DNA of 16,342 nt from Cocleimonas sp. (lineage in GTDB: Bacteria; Pseudomonadota; Gammaproteobacteria; Thiotrichales; Thiotrichaceae), in the NCBI GenBank assembly GCA_023146675.1, contig JAGLBQ010000122.1, positions 1 through 16,342 of the forward strand, given 5' to 3'. The notes beneath the pieces are model-generated. The model was not told the DNA's origin and did no database searches. It worked only from the letters and a program-made list of their open reading frames with translations. How positions within the stretch are numbered: the stretch's first letter is position 1; every line of letters starts with the position of its first letter. Below, one piece after another: positions 13,547-16,342 of this stretch. A program made the translations under genes and the position numbers.

Positions 13547-13640
13547 CTAACGGTTTAATTCAGCATAAGTGCTGTGCTTTTTCTGATTAGCTTTAGATTT
13601 TTGTTCACTATTTAATTTCAATGCTGCACAGAACCGTTAG
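13547..13640. repeat. Long-range inverted repeat between radical SAM gene and rmlC
   Basis: CTAACGGTT (13547-13555) pairs with AACCGTTAG (13632-13640). Inside it, CTGTGC (13572-13577) pairs with GCACAG (13626-13631), directly adjoining the outer arm on one side. A small CAGCA-TAAG-TGCTG hairpin (13561-13574) competes with part of the inner pairing. No T-run follows on the minus strand. It lies in the 166-base gap and could be a 3' end structure or an rml leader. Confidence 0.5.
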
Positions 13641-13648
13641 GTATCAGA

Positions 13649-15133
13649 CTACATCATCCCGTTGAATTGTTGCGCGTCATCAGTCAATGGTTTTCTATTA
13701 ATCGCATAAACCAGCTTTAATAATTCACGTTTTTCCTTGCGATAGTCTTTTGCTCGATTGGGATGATAACGATACAGTCCACGTGCTAATCTATAATCCC
13801 ATTTAAACTGTTTTAAACTGGTGTATTTCTCAGGCTGGCGTTGATACAGTCGGTCAAAAGGTGTATTTGGTAAAGGTTTAAATAATGATAAACGCACGCG
13901 GTCAAGTGCATCAAAATGCTTTCTTAAAAAGGCATTCGTTTGGCGCAAGTCATCGACTGTTTCACCAGGAAATCCCTGCATCATTGAGGTTCTGACACTA
14001 ATGCCTGCCTCATGTGCCGCAAATAAGAATTCAGAACAGTCTTCTATTGTAGTGCCTTTTTTCATTTCATCTAATAGTGTTTGACTGGCACTTTCCAAGC
14101 CAAATGAAATACGCGTTAATCCTGCTTTTTTGGCATCTTTTAAGCGGGCTGCGGATAAACCATTATCACCTTTATGATTTACATGTACGGTGCCTATCCA
14201 GCGTCCTCCTGGTACCACCTCCTGAAAATGATCAATTAAGCCATTCCATACGGCTAAATCTGAATTTAGCTTAATATCCAAAAAGATAAAATCTTTGCTC
14301 TTGTGTGTTTTTGATTGCTCAGCAAGTTCTTTTAGTACGGATTTAACCCCTCGGGAGCGGAAAGTACGTCCATTGGCAGAAACCACATCACCACAAAAAG
14401 TACAGGCGCCCCAGCTACAACCACGCCCTGTCATGGTTGGAATAATGGGATGCGGATATTTATCCCATGGAAAATCAGTAAAGTCAGGCGTAGGTAATTG
14501 ATCTAATTCTTTAAGAGGTGGAATCATATCCCCCGCTTTTCCGCCTGCTAAAAAGACACCTTTATGCCTGCTTAAATCACCACCTTCCTGTAGCGTATCG
14601 ACGATATCAGGTAAGGTGAAATCAACTTCACCACCGACAATGGCATTAATACCGTCAATATTTAGCCATTCATCCGTGACCTTGGCAAGATTAAAAAATG
14701 GACCGCCTAATAGCACAGGAATACCCGCAGCCTTTGCCGCTTTGCCTATTTCTACACACATTTCATATTGACTTAAATAAGCAGAAATAAGGATAGCCGC
14801 TGGGCGTTTAGCAATCGCTTGATGTACTTCTTTAATCATTAAAGGGTGTGGACGAGAGAGCCATTTAGAATGTACATTGCGCAAGCTATCGTGGAATTTA
14901 TTTAATACAGGATGCGATGAAAAATACAAGCGTCTTAGGAGTTGATCTTTCCAGTTTTCTTCATGATCACGTGCAAAAGCAGGCACGCCTAAGGCTAAAG
15001 GGCTAAGTAATTCAACCGAGTGATTTGCCAAGCGCAAACTACGAATTAAGTAACCAACCGCCAGTGTAGGATAAGCAGCAAAATTGTTGAGGTCGATAAA
15101 TAATAGCGGGTTTTGTAATGGGTTACTTGTCAT
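13649..15133 (-). CDS. B12-binding-type radical SAM protein with CX4CX2C motif
   Basis: This protein (494 residues from the ATG at 15133) has an N-terminal cobalamin-binding-like Rossmann domain and a radical SAM barrel. Residue numbers here count from an in-frame TTG three codons upstream. The N-terminal part shows PTLAVGYLIRSLRLANHSVELLSP and ILISAYLSQYE...IPVLLGGPFF. The cobalamin-ligand DxHxxG motif is not evident, so B12 may not be bound. The cluster motif GRGCSWGACTFC at 239-250 gives C242, C247 and C250, a CX4CX2C spacing instead of the usual CX3CX2C. Later blocks RISFGLESAS (344-353) and MMQGFPGETVDD (387-398) are typical of the family. The substrate is unknown; methylation or other C-C chemistry on lipids or secondary metabolites is common in relatives. 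No clear ribosome binding site was seen for either start. Confidence 0.8.
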   Translation of the reverse strand: MTSNPLQNPLLFIDLNNFAAYPTLAVGYLIRSLRLANHSVELLSPLALGVPAFARDHEENWKDQLLRRLYFSSHPVLNKFHDSLRNVHSKWLSRPHPLMIKEVHQAIAKRPAAILISAYLSQYEMCVEIGKAAKAAGIPVLLGGPFFNLAKVTDEWLNIDGINAIVGGEVDFTLPDIVDTLQEGGDLSRHKGVFLAGGKAGDMIPPLKELDQLPTPDFTDFPWDKYPHPIIPTMTGRGCSWGACTFCGDVVSANGRTFRSRGVKSVLKELAEQSKTHKSKDFIFLDIKLNSDLAVWNGLIDHFQEVVPGGRWIGTVHVNHKGDNGLSAARLKDAKKAGLTRISFGLESASQTLLDEMKKGTTIEDCSEFLFAAHEAGISVRTSMMQGFPGETVDDLRQTNAFLRKHFDALDRVRLSLFKPLPNTPFDRLYQRQPEKYTSLKQFKWDYRLARGLYRYHPNRAKDYRKEKRELLKLVYAINRKPLTDDAQQFNGMM

Positions 15134-15350
15134 AAAGAACAAGTATAGGTAATTATTTTAAATAATTATTATTTATTCTCTCAATGGTAGCTTTCATTAG
15201 CTTAACTATGTGTATTGAAAATTATAAACACAAGTTTTTATTTGTGATATCTAAAGTAATATAAACTATTTTTCACATAGATAAAGTAAGCAATATGTTA
15301 GAATAAAGCCCTTCTTTTCTATAAATAATTTATATAATAACTACTCACTA

Positions 15351-16342
15351 ATGAAGCTTTTTTTCTCACAGTATTTTATTCTCAGTTTGACACTGACGAT
15401 AGCCCTACTCTTTACCCTGCCAATCAATACCTTTGCAGAACCTGAAAAACAAACCGTTAAAGTTGAAGCAGATGCGATTCTAGAGCCATTACCACTACGC
15501 CTAATACCCCAATGGTGGGAGCTATTTGCGCAAAATCGTCATAAAAAACTGCAAGAGCATATTGACCAATTAACTTCCGAACTAAACTCAATCAATACAC
15601 CTGAGGAAGCACGTGTTTTAGCATCACAAGTAATCATCTTGCTTGAGCAGTATGAAACTAAAAGAAATACACCACTGCCCATAAAAACAAGTGTCAAAAA
15701 TAAAGAAAAACGTATTTATTTTTTGGATGATGTTTTTCAATTAATCAAGCAAACAAAAAGTACAGACTCTGATTTACAATTATTAAACACCAATTATAAA
15801 ACACTACTTGAAGAAATAAAAACTGCTGATAGCACATTAAATAAACTAAAATTAGGTTATCTGAAACAAAAAGAAACTGATACAGACAAGCTGATCAAAG
15901 GATTAGAGTGGATAAAAGCACGCGTCAATTTATCGCTTCTGGAGCTAACTAAGAAGGAGATGAGTGCACGGCAAAAAAGACTGGGCGAAACACTTCAAGC
16001 GCTACGCGAAGAACGTAAATTTGCCATTGATGAACTAATGATTAAGGCAAAAGAGATTAAAGACTCTGAATTGTTTGTCAACTTACTAGAAGGCACGATT
16101 GAAAGCGTTAACAAAGACTTGCTGCAATTAAAAAGCAAGGAGCGTTCAATTGTTGTAACTGATGAGGAATCAAAATCAGCCAAGCAGTTGCTCTCACTTA
16201 AAGCATTACAAATATCTGCAAAGCTGAGAAAGCTTGAGACTGAACGCCTTACCCATTTGTTAATTGGCGATATCAACACCCTACAAAAAGACAGCCTTGA
16301 AAGTGTGCGCGAAGGGATTAGAAAAAATCAATATAAAAGCCT
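15351..16342 (+). CDS. Partial secreted helical protein, possibly N-terminus of an MscK/KefA-type channel
   Basis: An open frame of 330 codons runs off the right edge. Residues 1-29 form a Sec signal peptide (long hydrophobic core, NTFA before the likely cut). After a short Pro-rich stretch with QWWELF (54-59), the rest is almost wholly charged and helical, with Leu/Lys/Glu-rich heptad-like segments that suggest long coiled coils. Large MscS-family channels (MscK/KefA type) begin this way, with a signal peptide and a long periplasmic coiled-coil domain before the membrane channel. No channel segment is in the window, so the assignment is tentative; another periplasmic coiled-coil protein is possible. 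No good ribosome binding site precedes the ATG. It is divergent from the radical SAM gene across about 217 AT-rich bases. Confidence 0.6.
   Translation, partial: MKLFFSQYFILSLTLTIALLFTLPINTFAEPEKQTVKVEADAILEPLPLRLIPQWWELFAQNRHKKLQEHIDQLTSELNSINTPEEARVLASQVIILLEQYETKRNTPLPIKTSVKNKEKRIYFLDDVFQLIKQTKSTDSDLQLLNTNYKTLLEEIKTADSTLNKLKLGYLKQKETDTDKLIKGLEWIKARVNLSLLELTKKEMSARQKRLGETLQALREERKFAIDELMIKAKEIKDSELFVNLLEGTIESVNKDLLQLKSKERSIVVTDEESKSAKQLLSLKALQISAKLRKLETERLTHLLIGDINTLQKDSLESVREGIRKNQYKS

Noticed and set aside
15134..15142. TTG start three codons upstream for the radical SAM gene
   Set aside because: The ATG at 15133 is the simpler start; neither has a clear ribosome binding site, so nothing favours the TTG.

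Overview
The window looks like a piece of chromosome from an AT-rich, facultatively denitrifying proteobacterium, most likely a gammaproteobacterium. The RluE-type pseudouridine synthase, the DUF721/DciA-like protein, the rml genes and Dnr/FNR-type control sites all fit that placement. The genus cannot be read from the sequence. There is no sign of phage, IS element, CRISPR or tRNA.

Left part (1-8900), denitrification. A minus-strand cluster runs from right to left: nirS (cytochrome cd1 nitrite reductase), a large membrane-anchored multihaem cytochrome (NapC/NirT tetrahaem domain fused to an ethylbenzene-dehydrogenase-like haem domain), a periplasmic cupredoxin fused to a NirC-type cytochrome c, nirF, a fused nirDL-like siroheme decarboxylase and a nirG-like decarboxylase subunit. 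The last four genes overlap or nearly abut. A terminator-like hairpin follows nirS, and a perfect 15-bp hairpin sits between the multihaem gene and the cupredoxin gene, so transcript levels are probably stepped. The cluster would reduce nitrite to NO in the periplasm, feed electrons to NirS and make part of haem d1. nirE, nirJ, nirH and nirN are not in the window. A partial lipoprotein gene of the S41 peptidase type lies beyond nirG.

Divergent from nirS, on the plus strand, is a membrane-anchored bacteriohemerythrin with all seven iron ligands. The 377-bp region between them holds two 14-bp Dnr/FNR-type palindromes. One has a -10 element placed exactly as in a class II FNR promoter, which ties the hemerythrin to low-oxygen or nitric-oxide control together with nirS.

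Middle part (8900-10900). This holds a DUF721/DciA-like gene divergent from rluE, then a tandem pair of small secreted paralogues of unknown function closed by a strong terminator.

Right part (10900-16342). A minus-strand operon rmlC-rmlD-rmlB makes dTDP-L-rhamnose precursors (rmlA absent here). It is preceded by a B12-binding-type radical SAM protein with an unusual CX4CX2C cluster motif; a long inverted repeat separates the two. Divergent from that is the first part of a secreted, helical, coiled-coil-rich protein, possibly the N-terminus of an MscK/KefA-type mechanosensitive channel, which runs off the window.
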